Origin: Capitulum mitella
Taxonomy: Eukaryota; Arthropoda; Thecostraca; Pollicipedomorpha; Pollicipedidae
DNA: 64,000 bases
Direction: 5' to 3'
NCBI GenBank assembly: GCA_030062745.1
Contig: CP099849.1
Coordinates: forward strand, 18,832,144-18,896,143
A program made the position numbers and the translations under genes. The first letter of the stretch is position 1, and the number at the start of each line of letters is the position of its first letter. Shown here one piece after another: positions 28,121-36,600 of the stretch. Below the pieces are notes generated by a model, which saw nothing but the letters and a program-made list of their open reading frames with translations, was not told the DNA's origin and searched no databases.

Positions 28121-31100
28121 TAGTATTCGAACATGGCGGAACAAAGTGACCAAAATCCAAGAGAAAACGGCATGTCGTGATCAGGTGACGTGGCTGAACA
28201 GTTACTCACTCCCGCCCCATCCCCTTGCGCATGACCTGCATCCGCTGCTGTCCGACACTATCGCCCACCCAAAGGCCCATTCACTGTCACTTGACGTCAC
28301 GCGGCGGCCTTTGCCCGAACATTGACCTTAGCGTCTTGCTGAAGGTGACGTTATCACGGTCTAGTCAAGCTGCCATCCGCAACAGGCTGAACAGGATAAT
28401 CACTGGACCCAATAATACCAGTCATGTGTTTTGCGTCGCCCCCCAACGTCAAGGACGCCAGATTCTGTTGCGCCGGATTTCAGGACTGAAAGGCTCTAAC
28501 CTGTTCGCGGCCACGAGGTACCATGGTCGGAATGAGCGCAGACAGATGAAATGGGCGTCTTGTGTGACAATGGCATTTCCTTGAAATAACGATGTTAAAA
28601 GTTTTCGGTTCGTGATTCAGCTGTGTTACTTATTCCTATGTGCACTCAGCCCTTCTTGCATAAACCCGACGCAAACGTTGGGATTCACCATATCTTAGTC
28701 CATGTGTCAGCCATTAGCTTCGTGCGCCGTCGGTTAGGCGGTCGTACTTTATTTGCAGGACAAATCGATCATTGCACCTCTCGCGTTTCCCTGCGGGGCT
28801 ACATTACTACGGCTACAAGACCGCCAATGTGCCGGTACGCTGTGCGGTTTCCGTGACGACTTCTCAATGTTGCGCCAAGAAACTGTGTGCATGCCTCCAC
28901 TGATTTTCCCAACATCCGTCTAATGGTACCTTCAGAGTGAGTCCGTTTTTACCCACGCCTCTGCATTCAAGGCTGCAAGCGATCACAATGTGTTAAAAAA
29001 GTTCTGGGAAGCTAGAGTGCGTTATCTCCATGGAGCTGCTCCACTTGCATCAGACGTATCATTTGACTTCGCCATGAGATGGCGTTTTCCGGAGGTTGAC
29101 GTTCGGGAGGAAACAAAGTAAAGAATATGTTATGGTAAACAGAAAATATTAGGGACATTGAAACCAGAACAAGGTCTTCTTCCAGACGAGAATCGAGACG
29201 GGTCTTGTCAAGCACCCGTCTCGTTCCCGCACTTTGTAATGAAACAAGCAGGACAACCAGCTTGAGCCAGTGCAAATGATGTGTTGTATCGTAATACATT
29301 TAATATTCAAAGTTCATCCACTTTGTCTTTTCAAGGCAATTCTTCATTTTGCAAAATGTTCTCGACAGAATGATTAAAACACTCGGTGTCAACAAGTGGT
29401 CTAACCTTAAGACATATGAACACAGTGAAAAATAGCAATACGAACGATGGGTCGATATACACCTCCACAAACGGGCCTGGCTCCGGCCTGTTCCGCTAGC
29501 CTGGCACCGTGACGCAGGACCGAGACCTGAGCATGGCTATCCCTCCATCGCCAGCAGGGACCAGTCGAAAGGGCACGGCTCTTAATGCGTCAATACTGGG
29601 TGAGCGGACGATTGAGGGTAACGGTGAAAGGAGTTTATAAGTCAGGCTGTGCACCCTTTCGTTTACTGAGTTAACCCTATTCCCGCATCAGTAACTGATG
29701 CATTCCCGTGTACCCCCATATATGGTGTACTTATTTGCTCCTGCCCCTGCCGAGATCTCGAGAGTTACCAGTCCGATCTGTCCGCAAGAAACGGCAATCG
29801 ATTTGCCATGACGTAAGCTGCATTTTTACAAAAAGAAATTTCGAAAATATTATAAGGGTTGGATACAGGGGGCAAAAAATTGAGAAGGAGAGGTATTTTA
29901 TATTTATGTGTCTCCGATGTTAATATACCAATTTTGATGCAGGTGACATGAATTGAGAGCCAATCGATGGGAATTTTCCCCTTGTCCCATATATTAAACT
30001 TTGGTTAAAATTTACAGGCATTCGTACGGCTTGGACTATGGGCGGTATATTAAAAAAGGAAGCAACATACAACTTAGTACAAATCGTATTACACTGTTTG
30101 TATAATGTTGGCACAGGCATTGGCAGGGGCATGAAAAAGGAAACTGTCATGGTCGCATTGTCTTCAGGCCAACTTATAACGTTTAACATCGAATGACCTC
30201 TAATGACAAACGTGTCACACAAAATGTCTTTGATTCCTTTAATGGTCTTTGAAAACGACTCCAGTTGTTTGAACAGTATGTTCCTCCACGTCCTGTTTAT
30301 GAGCGTCGTGATATAGGGCACGTGCGCGGACATTTTTGACCATCGCTCCGTTACTTGGCCCGATGTCAAACTGAAAGCTGAAACCCTTCGTCGGAAGTAA
30401 TCTGTCATCCAGCGTTTTCATTTTGAAATTAGCGATAAAAATGGATGGATATAGCCAAATTTAGATTTCTAAACTTGACGTGACCTTATGAAATGACCAC
30501 AGGCTATTCAAAATGATTTTGTAGATCTGACCTCATGTCTCCTATGCACAGATAGGAAGTTTTAAGCTCTTTCTCAAAAACTCAATTTTGACAGCCATTT
30601 TTCTTCTACGTTTAACAATGCAAACAAAGACACGAGGTGCCTCCCATAACACGGCCTGGTTCCACCCATGGGAAACATAAATCAATGAAAATTTGACATA
30701 TATGTAGAATGAATAGAAAGGAAACACCACTGAGTTTCTTGGAGCTGATCCGAAAATCCCAGAAAGGGCGAGCAAAAAACAAGATGAGGCTTCTGAGGCC
30801 CCCCCCCCCCCCAGTACACGCATACACACGGGGGTGTACGGCTGGAGTTACCAGAATTGCATGGAAATGTTACTGTCGCATGTTCATCCATGAAAGGTCC
30901 TGAAAGGTAGTTCCCGAAACATTTGGAGACGTTATAGGAGCCTGCGTTCAGCTCTAAGAAACCGGCTCACGACCAGTTCCGCCTTGTATCTCGCGTCACG
31001 GCATTCTGTCAGCCTTGTTGGACACTGAATTCACAATACAGACTCCTCGGCCAAGCAAGCGACGCCCCGCGTACAGTGACAACATGACCTGACACGACGC

Positions 31101-34100
31101 GACGAGAAAAGGCCCGACACGACACGACACGACGCGACACAGGGACCACTCGGCGTTCGGCCCGTGGTGGTGGCAGCGGCGGCGGCGGTTGGGACCACAG
31201 CAGCGACAGACCGCAGCCGGACGCCGAGCCGGAACCGGCCGCTGCGTCACGGCGGAGCAGAACACCTCGAGACGGCGACGGGACCGAGACGGACAGACAC
31301 GCAGCCGCGGTGAGCGAGCCCCGCACCCCGCTCACCGTGACCGCGATGTTGAGGGCGTAATAAAAGTTTATCAGCCGGCGAAACTGCTCGAACAGGTTCA
31401 CGGCCAGGAAGTTCCACGGAGAATACTGGAAACGTATCCATAGTAGCCATCGCGTCAACACCCGTGTCCCGTGCCTCTCTCTCTCTCTCTTTGCCACGGG
31501 TGTTTGGCGGCACCAGCGTGACTGTTCGCCGGCATGCGGTGGGGAGGAAAAACAGAGAGGTCGTTCTGCGAACGGAAATCTTTGGAAGGGAAAAGCCACG
31601 ATCGTGACAATGGTCGCATGACAGATGCAAGACGCCGATGGCCATAAGCAGGAATGGGGCGCAGATGCAAACAGGAGACATGTTTCACGGTGCAGAGGAT
31701 TCCATCCGTCAGACGTGAGTGAATCCACGTGTCTTCAAACTATAATTCCTTTGGATGACTGCTTCTTCAGGCAACAACTACGGCAGACACCAAATAACGG
31801 CAGATAACAAAGGCGCGAGATACGGAGAAGCTTTTCCATCGCACTGTGCACTGAAAGGATAATTGTTATCTGGTCAAAACATCAGGACGCAGGCACACTG
31901 CCACCCGCATAATGAATGCGAACGGGACAAAACAATGGTATACATACCAACAAGTACAAAAGATCCTATGATGTTATACTCAGCTTGAATAAGCCATGCA
32001 GTGCAAAGGACTTACCACTGGTTAACAGCATCTTTCAGGAGGTTAGTTTTTCGCGCATTTCTAAGCAAACTTCATCTTAATTAACATTTCGACTGCACGG
32101 AGGAGTGCTTCAGCTGTGAGATACATCCTTAATTCGTGTGCTTGAACTGACTGCAGGGTGAACATCAGAACGTTTCTATTTAGATTCAAACTGAAAAGCG
32201 ACGGAAACGTCCGCGCGCCGATTCATTAAGTCGAAAAGTTCACCGTGCAACCTACCACTACAAAAGAGCGCTGATCCGTCACAACATCAGAGATGTACTG
32301 CGTAACGCCGTGCTGTCCAATCGTGACCCCGTAAACACGGAAACGGAAGCCGTCGGCGCATCGGGTAATGCGCCAAATTCGGCACAGCGAGCGAGCGCGT
32401 GCCGAGGGAAGTGGCCCTGCCCACCGCCGCTAATATCCAGCGGAACCGGGCCTGATGAAAAGCCGCCGAAGGCGACCACACAAAACTGAGCCTTGTCATG
32501 CACGCGGCGGACGCAGTGGCCAAAACATGCAAAGTAGCGCAAAACAGAAAAAAATGGCTCGATGATCTGACTTCTATGCGAAACTGGCAGTGAAGCGAAC
32601 GTATAATTCATAGATTATTTCTTGATGGGTTTGCGCGAGTGAACTGCCGTCTTGGGGTGCTCTTGCCGCACCCAGCACCACTCTGCGCAGACATCAGAGG
32701 TAATTGCAAACAAGACCAGCTGACAAACAGAGAAAAGGGGGCATAAATTTGCGCAGCTTCCCTTCCATCCGTCGACAGTCGGATTTTGCAGTCGAGCCAA
32801 AGACAACAAACAAGTCGCGACTCCCGAGCGAGTGTGAATGCTCCACTGGCACGCTACCCAGCTCCTGATGGCGCAATAAGCTGTACCGGTGTGCCAGACA
32901 GCCTCCAGAGAAGGCTCGAAAGGCTTGGCTGCCGGCCTCGCACTGGTCGTCCCAGGTCAGGTTACCACGGAGCCGCGGCCGGCAACGCAGAGTGACGGCC
33001 GTGACCAGGCGAGCGCAGCGAGCCCACGCTGTGCACGGCGAGCCCACGCTGTGCACGGCGAGCCCGGGCTGTGCACGGCGAGCCCGCGCTGTGCACGCCG
33101 ACGGCGCACACTGCGCAAATCACGGTGGCGCCGTCACGTCGCAGCGTGGCCGCCGGCTGCAGTCAAGGTGAGGCGGCTCGGCATGGCGTACGGCGGGTGA
33201 GATAGCGCACTGTACACATGGCGCCTCTGATAGGCCGCCTGCCGAGCCGCGGCCGCGCGCCGCCACCCGCCGACGGCCGCAGCAAAACAGCGTCGGACGC
33301 TCGTGCAGGAGGCGCTGCATTCCCGACGCGGGGTGGTGAACTGGATGAATCAACGTACGGTCGTGACCGCGTCCCGCAGCCTACCCCGCAATGTATCTTT
33401 CGTAGTGGTGCCACTGAGGACGTCGGTTAAGACGCTCACCGTCGACGAATCTTAGGTTCTCCAAGGAGATGGCAGAAGAGAGGCTGCGTTCCCGGAAAAT
33501 AATCTGAACGCAGGGGTTTGTCTTGAAAATATGTTTTGACGAAAATCGATGGCTCACACGTAGGCGGTTTCTCAGACTGTTGTCTCCGACAAAATTTTAA
33601 CCACCAGCACTAGCATCATGCACCGAAACCAGTAGAGAAGTATTAGCACTGATGATACCAAATATCGGTCTGTGCGGCGGAAACAATACAGATTACGCAG
33701 CTGTAAGAAACAATAAGTTAAGACGTACATCAACGTCATCAACGAACGTGATCAAGCGCCCGACGCATGTCAACCGGCCCGAATGCACGGACTCAGTCCC
33801 TCAAACGGTCACGGGACGCAGCCACCTCACCTTTGACGTGCTGATGCGGTTGTCGGGAAAGACAGGTTCAGGCGCAGGGTCGGTCGGGGCGTCCGGGAGA
33901 CCTTGACCTCCGACCTTAACGCGCCGGGTGCCGTTCACGATGGGCCGATGAAACCTCTGCGAGAACGAGCCGCTGGTGAAGGACGCTGCGTGCACCCAAG
34001 TCTGGAGCGGCGCGCATGTGGACGCGACGAGAGGAGGGCAGAAAATGTCCTCGGAATCCTCGGGCATCAGAACCACGGGAAAATATTTTTTATGAAATGC

Positions 34101-36364
34101 AGCCGATGAAACAATAAATGAACTATGGAAAACAGGGTCGATCTGAGCCCAAGGTACCTCGGAAACTTACACCGTGGTCACGTCTGTGGGCGTACCACAC
34201 GTCAGTGGCGTAATAAACCGCGTCGGAGTCCCAAACCAGACTCCAGATCCCACGGAATATGGAGGGAAAGGGCGTCGGCTTGAAAGCTGAGCTGTGACCT
34301 TGTTCCGGACGGGTAGTCGTCGCGAATGGGATGCGGTTGACTTGGTCTCGAGCCAGCTCCGATTAAACCTGGCTAGATGACCTTGCCGACGGCTTTCCAC
34401 GCGAGGTGAAGTAGACAAAAACAACCCGCTGTCAATCATCTTACGAAGTACCGCCGCTGAAGCAGGCCACAAGGCAGTCAGGGCAACGGCCACTTATCAG
34501 CCTCAGATGATTTTTGTTTGGGCCTCTCAGTGCCGTGCAAAAAGATATTACCTTACATAATGGCCCTTACGGAATGTCAACAGTACAGGCAGGCCGACAG
34601 CGGGCCCAGGAGAGTTAAAAGAGTTAGGAGAGTTAAAACGCCCTCCGAATATCGCGGTTCGGCTTACTGCTAGCGATGTACCCGGACAATGGTAACAATG
34701 GACAATGAGAAGGGGCGGCCCAAAACATTAATAGCACATACTTGAGAGCACGCGTGAGGGCGTGCCGCATAGCTCTGTGGAGCGATTTGTTGCATGCGTT
34801 CAACGGGGTAGGCGGGGCTGCAACGCGACGCACTGCAGTGTTTCACACAGTAGGACAGTCATGAACGCCGTTCGACCGTCCAGTTCCAGCTGGCGCCGCC
34901 AGAATCAAGGCTGAGTATTGCGCAACAGACGCCTGCTATCTGCGACGTCACATGCACTAAACAAACGTATTTACAGCCGCGCTGCAAACTTAACGCGGGT
35001 TCTAAACTCAAGTGTGCTACGCAGATGACGATGTTTACGTTGAAAAACGTTTGCAATATACGTGTCATAGCACATGCATAGGAAAACTGTCAAGGAGGGG
35101 CGAGTGCCGAGTGATGAATAGATGGTATTTGTGGACGTGGCCGCAAAATCACCTCAACTAACACGAATGAAAAGAAGTGCGATCATATCTGCTTGGAATG
35201 GAGCGCTAAAGGCAGGTGGTCAGGAACGATTAACAAGGGCACGCAAGGTTTCGCCATTTGAAGGCGCCATAACCTCAGATATGTTCACGTTCTCAGGAAA
35301 AAAAGACGGAGTTTTTAGACTTACCGGGAGAACTGTCGGACAACACTGTGTTAGATTTACGTTATGTGTGTGCGTTATGTGCACTCATATTCATATCCCT
35401 TGACTGTAAGCCTTTCGTAATGTGCGACAGAGAGCAGCATGCACGCAGAGCAACACTACACCAGGCTTTTGGTTGTCAGCTTCATGAACGCTCTGATGGC
35501 GCCTGTTGGATTTGCACGGGTTGCCGTTTTGTCTAGCCACGACGAAGACTATTCCCCACGACCCAGATGGCACAGAAATGGAGGCGTGGGGAGCGCGGCA
35601 TGCCTCATACACTTCTGGGGAAATTTAGCACCTGCCCTAGGAAAAACGTCTTTACTCTCACCCCACACTTGTCGGGATGCCCCTACGTTCCTGTCACTAC
35701 ACAAACTCAAACTGTGTGCAAAGCAACGCCCTGCAAGGACAGAGCACGAACATCCGCATAGCGAGTGGAGAGCTAGATTAATCGCGCGTAGCTCCAACAA
35801 TCGATCAATCACCCAAACAGCCTTGCAGCTGGCAGCATACTTTCCATCTGAGCCGAACCTTTCGACAAGCGCCTTTGGGTAACCGGCTCGCGGGGTTTGT
35901 GCTTCCACAATCCTTGCCACTCAGGATTCCAAGCCCCGGCACCTGTTGTTTAGAAAGCAGTCGGCTCGCCGCGACCGCGAAGCAAAAGTTCTCCCGACTT
36001 CAGCCGAACACGCCGGCCGCCCACTCACCTTGCTCGACCCCTGCCGGACGAACCCTATCGCCTTGTCCTTGACCCGGCTCAGGTCGACCTCGGGCAGCGC
36101 CCAGGACGGCTTCGGCTTGGCCTCGGAGACGCCGTTGACGGCGCTGAAGCGGTGTTCCTGCGCGCCGGGCGGCGGCAGTCGGTCGCCGTCCGCGTCGGTC
36201 GGTTCGGGCGGCGCGCAGCCAAGCGCCGGGTCGTCCGTCGCCCTGACCGCGTCCTCGGGCGCTACGGTCGACCCCAGGCGCTGCAGCCGGCGCAACACGA
36301 TGCCGTCGTCGTCGGTGACGGCCGGGTTGTCACAGCCGTGCGACACGTTCGCCCTGCGCACCAT
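1..36364 (-). CDS. ATP11-like: ATP11-class (class VI) P4-ATPase phospholipid flippase, 20 exons, 3' end off window
   Basis: P4-ATPases use ATP to move aminophospholipids from the outer to the inner leaflet of the plasma membrane and endosomes, normally with a CDC50/TMEM30 subunit. Twenty exons were joined through GT/AG sites; all phases agree and give about 966 residues from the ATG at 36364. Visible motifs in order (residues): NLFEQFRR in exon 3, DGET (284-287, the P4 form of the actuator loop), PISL (463-466) in TM4, phosphorylation motif DKTGT with D514, SPDE (601-604), KGAD (668-671), TGDK (779-782) and GDGAND (895-900). [10 protein letters not shown] after TM2 and SCGHF after TGDK favour the ATP11 class over ATP8, ATP9 or ATP10. 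Family members are about 1130-1190 residues, so roughly the last four membrane segments and the tail lie left of position 1. The N-terminus is longer than usual. The gene looks intact; the start is the least certain point. Confidence 0.93.
528..630 (-). CDS. ATP11-like: ATP11-like exon 19, GDGAND hinge
   Basis: This exon encodes residues 878-911, with [16 protein letters not shown] and EAHVGFG. The two aspartates of GDGAND coordinate magnesium in P-type ATPases. The phase-1 end (TTTG/GTGAGT) is completed by exon 20. Confidence 0.97.
1065..1230 (-). CDS. ATP11-like: ATP11-like exon 18
   Basis: This exon encodes residues 823-877, with [11 protein letters not shown] and [19 protein letters not shown].(A/S)P.QKA is the conserved P-domain block, and LVLDG matches the usual LV(I/V)DG. 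The linker before it is short compared with other P4 classes. Confidence 0.96.
1600..1742 (-). CDS. ATP11-like: ATP11-like exon 17, TGDK of the P domain
   Basis: This exon encodes residues 775-821, starting [16 protein letters not shown] and then SCGHF. SCGHF rather than another residue string after TGDK supports the ATP11 class. It ends in a leucine- and glutamine-rich helix before GA/GTGAGT, phase 2. Confidence 0.96.
2166..2282 (-). CDS. ATP11-like: ATP11-like exon 16
   Basis: This exon encodes residues 736-774, reading [17 protein letters not shown] and ETLRAAGIK. LLGATxxEDxLQ is the conserved hinge entering the P domain. The acceptor is TTGTTCCCAG and the donor AAG/GTAAGA; both ends are phase 0. 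Confidence 0.96.
2846..2965 (-). CDS. ATP11-like: ATP11-like exon 15
   Basis: This exon encodes residues 696-735, starting [13 protein letters not shown] (the GLRTL block) and continuing as a helical, charged segment to NREEMVR. The donor CGG/GTTAGT was chosen because it keeps alignment length with the family and phase with exon 16. Confidence 0.92.
2966..5276 (-). other. flippase intron 14
   Basis: 2.3 kb without recognised coding sequence. It contains A-rich runs near 3700 and 3930 and no clear transposon. Confidence 0.7.
5277..5419 (-). CDS. ATP11-like: ATP11-like exon 14, KGAD ATP-binding block
   Basis: This exon encodes residues 649-695. [11 protein letters not shown] is followed by [12 protein letters not shown]; the KGAD lysine contacts ATP in P-type ATPases. 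It ends with YYAM before GTGAGA, phase 0. Confidence 0.96.
5420..6842 (-). other. flippase intron 13 with GC-rich centre
   Basis: The middle (about 5960-6450) is GC- and CpG-rich with a GGC trinucleotide run at about 6318-6345 and overlapping long open frames on both strands. None resembles a known protein or ends at convincing splice sites. Confidence 0.6.
6843..6946 (-). CDS. ATP11-like: ATP11-like exon 13, nucleotide-binding domain
   Basis: This exon encodes residues 614-647, reading [11 protein letters not shown]...VLEFDS. It corresponds to the FDxxRxRMS approach strand of P4-ATPases, which is completed in exon 14. The acceptor is GTTTTTAG. The donor G/GTTGGT is weaker than the others but preserves phase. 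Confidence 0.9.
9040..9135. repeat. ACATAAATGT-type AT-rich repeat
   Basis: ACATAAATGTAGGA occurs at about 9035 and again at 9112, enclosing ATACATACATACAT and AAATAAATAAATAAAT runs. Confidence 0.75.
9855..10050. repeat. 35-bp minisatellite abutting a flippase splice donor
   Basis: The unit GTGACCCTCTGATCCCTG...CCAGCCGGCG repeats at 9934, 9969 and 10004, with older copies at about 9859 and 9899. The next 35-bp step lands at about 10039 on GTGGCGCTCTGACC, which is the donor of exon 12 read on the other strand. Confidence 0.85.
10052..10191 (-). CDS. ATP11-like: ATP11-like exon 12, nucleotide-binding domain
   Basis: This exon encodes residues 567-612, with [13 protein letters not shown] and [14 protein letters not shown], the standard P4 nucleotide-domain blocks. 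The donor AG/GTCAGA lies at the edge of a 35-bp minisatellite in the following intron (9855-10050). It ends in phase 2 and joins exon 13 by completing an arginine. Confidence 0.95.
10746..10922 (-). CDS. ATP11-like: ATP11-like exon 11, phosphorylation site DKTGT
   Basis: This exon encodes residues 508-566, starting [19 protein letters not shown]. The aspartate codon at 10902-10904 is the residue that forms the phospho-enzyme. The remainder ([14 protein letters not shown] and a charged linker) enters the nucleotide-binding domain. Both ends are phase 0. Confidence 0.97.
11610..11719 (-). CDS. ATP11-like: ATP11-like exon 10, stalk after TM4
   Basis: This exon encodes residues 472-507, starting EMVKF and ending [11 protein letters not shown], the block just before the phosphorylation site. 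The aromatic stretch FLEWDEQL resembles the ATP11 equivalent. It starts with phase 1 and ends with phase 0 at CAG/GTCAGT. Confidence 0.95.
12054..12161 (-). CDS. ATP11-like: ATP11-like exon 9, TM4 with PISL
   Basis: This exon encodes residues 436-470, starting WPWYL and running into TM4 with [11 protein letters not shown]. The PISL motif (463-466), with its central isoleucine, is the lipid-transport landmark of P4-ATPases. The acceptor is CTTTTTCAG and the donor GTAG/GTAAGC. The 4.8-kb intron before it separates TM3 from TM4. Confidence 0.95.
12162..16954 (-). other. flippase intron 8
   Basis: 4.8 kb. It contains GC-rich patches at 13930-14180 and 14860-15010, a hairpin of GAAGAACTCCAG units near 14560, the short MITE at 15985-16112 and open but unsupported frames at 16313-16954. 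Confidence 0.65.
15985..16112. repeat. short hairpin MITE, copy A
   Basis: It shares order and wording with 62099-62233: CTAGAAAAG/CCAGAAAAGTGGGG, GACGTTTTTC / GCGTTTTTCC, TGCTAAAT / GCGTTAAAT, AAAAGTGGGG, and the end TTCCTACGCCTATG. It lies in the intron between flippase exons 8 and 9. Confidence 0.5.
16955..17082 (-). CDS. ATP11-like: ATP11-like exon 8, TM3
   Basis: This exon encodes residues 393-434. [18 protein letters not shown] is a hydrophobic TM3, followed by SYFYQRH and a poorly conserved exoplasmic loop. Phases 2 and 1 fit the neighbours. The donor A/GTGAGT is the best of the nearby options because it alone keeps phase with exon 9. Confidence 0.88.
17402..17483 (-). CDS. ATP11-like: ATP11-like exon 7
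   Basis: This 82-nt exon (phase 1 start, phase 2 end) encodes [15 protein letters not shown] and then KFSSVE, the segment linking the actuator domain back to TM3. The YTG.(E/D)TK..LN block is conserved across P4-ATPases. Confidence 0.94.
17484..19491 (-). other. flippase intron 6
   Basis: 2.0 kb with the degraded CGTAGCC repeat at 18552-18776. No coding sequence recognised. Confidence 0.65.
18552..18776. repeat. degraded dispersed repeat with CGTAGCC ends
   Basis: CGTAGCCGGGGAAGG at about 18556 and, inverted, AAATCCTGGCTACG at about 18758 bracket a segment with GGCCATGGCCCCTCTTGG and a pyrimidine-rich right part. This looks like a short inverted-repeat transposon. Boundaries are approximate. 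Confidence 0.35.
19492..19714 (-). CDS. ATP11-like: ATP11-like exon 6, actuator domain
   Basis: This exon encodes residues 291-364 plus one base of codon 365. It contains [15 protein letters not shown] and [17 protein letters not shown], both close to ATP11 proteins. The acceptor is TTCGTTCCAG. The donor is G/GTCAGT, although the frame stays open for a few codons past it. The phase-1 end fits exon 7. Confidence 0.95.
19715..20901 (-). other. flippase intron 5
   Basis: 1.2 kb; AT-rich direct repeats of TTGACTTGAAGA at about 20460-20510. Nothing else seen. Confidence 0.65.
20902..21054 (-). CDS. ATP11-like: ATP11-like exon 5, actuator domain with DGET
   Basis: This exon encodes residues 240-290 in the actuator domain. 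[17 protein letters not shown] and the loop [10 protein letters not shown] are visible. The glutamate of DGET is needed for dephosphorylation in P4-ATPases. Both ends are phase 0, between CTCTGCAG and AAG/GTAGGT. Confidence 0.96.
21519..21683 (-). CDS. ATP11-like: ATP11-like exon 4, TM1-TM2 loop and TM2
   Basis: This exon encodes residues 185-239, phase 0 at both ends. It starts [16 protein letters not shown], matching the exoplasmic loop of ATP11 proteins, continues through TM2 ([11 protein letters not shown]) and then the class-specific [10 protein letters not shown]. It ends HGLLQ before GTGCGT. The 9.65-kb intron before it is the largest in the gene. Confidence 0.95.
22600..23075. other. 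intronic CpG-rich block
   Basis: A GC-rich block with GGCGCGCGCGCC lies inside the large intron between flippase exons 3 and 4. No exon with matching splice sites was recognised on either strand. It could be an internal promoter or an unrelated GC-rich insertion. Confidence 0.4.
23853..24074. repeat. foldback (hairpin) element of ATGGCGA-type repeats
   Basis: Two arms of about 100 bp (23853-23953 and 23976-24074) are inverted copies with a ~20-bp centre. Left reads ATGGCAAATGCCTTTTTGGCGAATGCTA; the complement of the right reads almost the same. Inside each arm the short unit (A)AATGGCGA recurs at irregular spacing. No coding potential is evident. Confidence 0.85.
24159..24385. repeat. left arm of large inverted repeat around the Tc1 element
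   Basis: This ~230-bp segment matches the reverse complement of 26280-26526 at roughly three of four positions, with shared landmarks such as GGCAATTTCTCCATTCCC / GGTAATTTCTCTGTTCCC and ACGCGTTCTGGCT / ACGCATTCTGGCT. The arms are about 1.9 kb apart and enclose the Tc1 copy, so the Tc1 element probably jumped into the spacer of an older foldback or long-TIR transposon. Confidence 0.8.
24572..25960 (+). mobile_element. decayed Tc1/mariner transposon
   Basis: The element has terminal inverted repeats of about 27 bp (left CAAGGTGTTTCCAAAGTT, right complement CATGGTGTTTCAAAAGTT) flanked by TA on both sides (24570-24571, 25961-25962), the Tc1/mariner target. Inside, on the plus strand but across several frames, are a helix-turn-helix ([17 protein letters not shown], from 24813), [13 protein letters not shown] with the first catalytic aspartate (from 25183), VQDGAHNHT with the second (about 25572), and [15 protein letters not shown] with the final glutamate (about 25660). 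In-frame stops and frameshifts show the transposase is dead. Length 1389 bp, within the normal 1.3-1.6 kb. It lies in the intron between flippase exons 3 and 4. Confidence 0.92.
25524..25904 (+). pseudogene. Tc1/mariner transposase C-terminal fragment
   Basis: This is the longest surviving transposase frame. It carries [23 protein letters not shown], the segment with the last acidic residue of the DDE triad, followed by a degraded C-terminal helix ([19 protein letters not shown]). Upstream catalytic residues are in other frames, so no complete protein is encoded. Confidence 0.88.
26280..26526. repeat. right arm of large inverted repeat around the Tc1 element
   Basis: This is the partner of 24159-24385 in inverted orientation. 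Divergence between arms (roughly a quarter of positions) indicates an old element. An apparent open frame across this arm on the minus strand has no recognisable protein family. Confidence 0.8.
26716..26791. repeat. two adjacent perfect hairpins
   Basis: Arms 26716-26732 and 26745-26761 are a perfect 17-bp inverted repeat (ACCAACCATATTTCACC) with a 12-base loop. Immediately after, 26762-26775 and 26778-26791 form a perfect 14-bp inverted repeat (AAGAAAAACGCCAG) with a 2-base loop. Confidence 0.85.
28072..28118. repeat. (TA)n microsatellite
   Basis: An uninterrupted TA run of about 47 bp in the large intron between flippase exons 3 and 4. Confidence 0.97.
31336..31425 (-). CDS. ATP11-like: ATP11-like exon 3, TM1 entry
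   Basis: This exon encodes 30 residues (155-184), phase 0 at both ends, between TTTCCAG and ACG/GTGAGC. It holds the signature YSPWNFL...NLFEQFRR followed by the hydrophobic start of TM1 ([12 protein letters not shown]). NLFEQFRR is nearly invariant in P4-ATPases. Confidence 0.95.
31426..33830 (-). other. flippase intron 2
   Basis: 2.4 kb. AT-rich from 31740 to 32260; GC- and CpG-rich from 32300 to 33430 with the 20-bp minisatellite. No exon supported. Confidence 0.65.
33019..33103. repeat. 20-bp minisatellite
   Basis: About four copies of GAGCCCACGCTGTGCACGGC occur with few changes, in a GC-rich stretch of the intron between flippase exons 2 and 3. Confidence 0.9.
33831..33956 (-). CDS. 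ATP11-like: ATP11-like exon 2, cytosolic N-terminus before TM1
   Basis: This exon encodes 42 residues (113-154) between the acceptor TCTCGCAG and the donor AAG/GTGAGG, phase 0 at both ends. It ends in [10 protein letters not shown], the equivalent of the P4-ATPase block normally read as NRIVSSK just before TM1. TRRVKV matches the usual position of the short strand near the N-terminus of ATP11 proteins. Confidence 0.85.
33957..36028 (-). other. flippase intron 1
   Basis: 2.1 kb with no recognised gene or transposon; scattered AGAGTTA repeats at about 34610-34640. Confidence 0.6.
36029..36364 (-). CDS. ATP11-like: ATP11-like exon 1 (putative start)
   Basis: This exon encodes residues 1-112 if translation starts at the ATG at 36364 (context GCGATGG); an in-frame stop lies upstream. 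The sequence is hydrophilic and low-complexity, rich in D, P and A, and ends with a basic stretch ([17 protein letters not shown]). The donor AAG/GTGAGT is phase 0 and fits exon 2. It sits in a CpG-rich stretch reaching about 36600. No family motif is present, so assignment rests on strand, phase and proximity. A possible acceptor (GCGCAG at about 36355) would allow an upstream exon, but it lacks a pyrimidine tract and its phase does not fit the candidate exon at 39194-39272. Confidence 0.6.
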
Positions 36365-36600
36365 CGCGTCACCACGCGTCACGCGCGTCACGACGCCATC
36401 GGCGCGCCGTCACCAGCGTGGCCACGGCCCGCGCGTCTCCGCCTCGCACGCGCGCCGGCAGCACTGACCGCCCAGCCGGCTGGAGCCGGCGCCGGAGCCG
36501 CCCGCCCCCGCGCGGTCGGACTGGCCGTGACGTCACCGGCGACGATGGACTGGGTCCCGGCGGGGAACCCCTGTCACCTGCGGATGGCGCCAGTAGGTGG
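36029..36600. promoter_or_regulatory. CpG-rich stretch at flippase exon 1
   Basis: A dense run of CG dinucleotides covers exon 1 and about 240 bp upstream of its ATG. In animals with CpG islands this would mark a promoter; in this genome GC-rich exons are also CpG-dense, so the inference is weak. Confidence 0.35.

Larger units (their letters stand above)
21684..31335 (-). other. flippase intron 3, transposon-rich
   Basis: 9.65 kb holding the intronic CpG block, foldback element, large inverted repeat with the Tc1 copy, paired hairpins, a TA microsatellite and a C-run at about 30800-30812. No other gene recognised. Confidence 0.75.
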
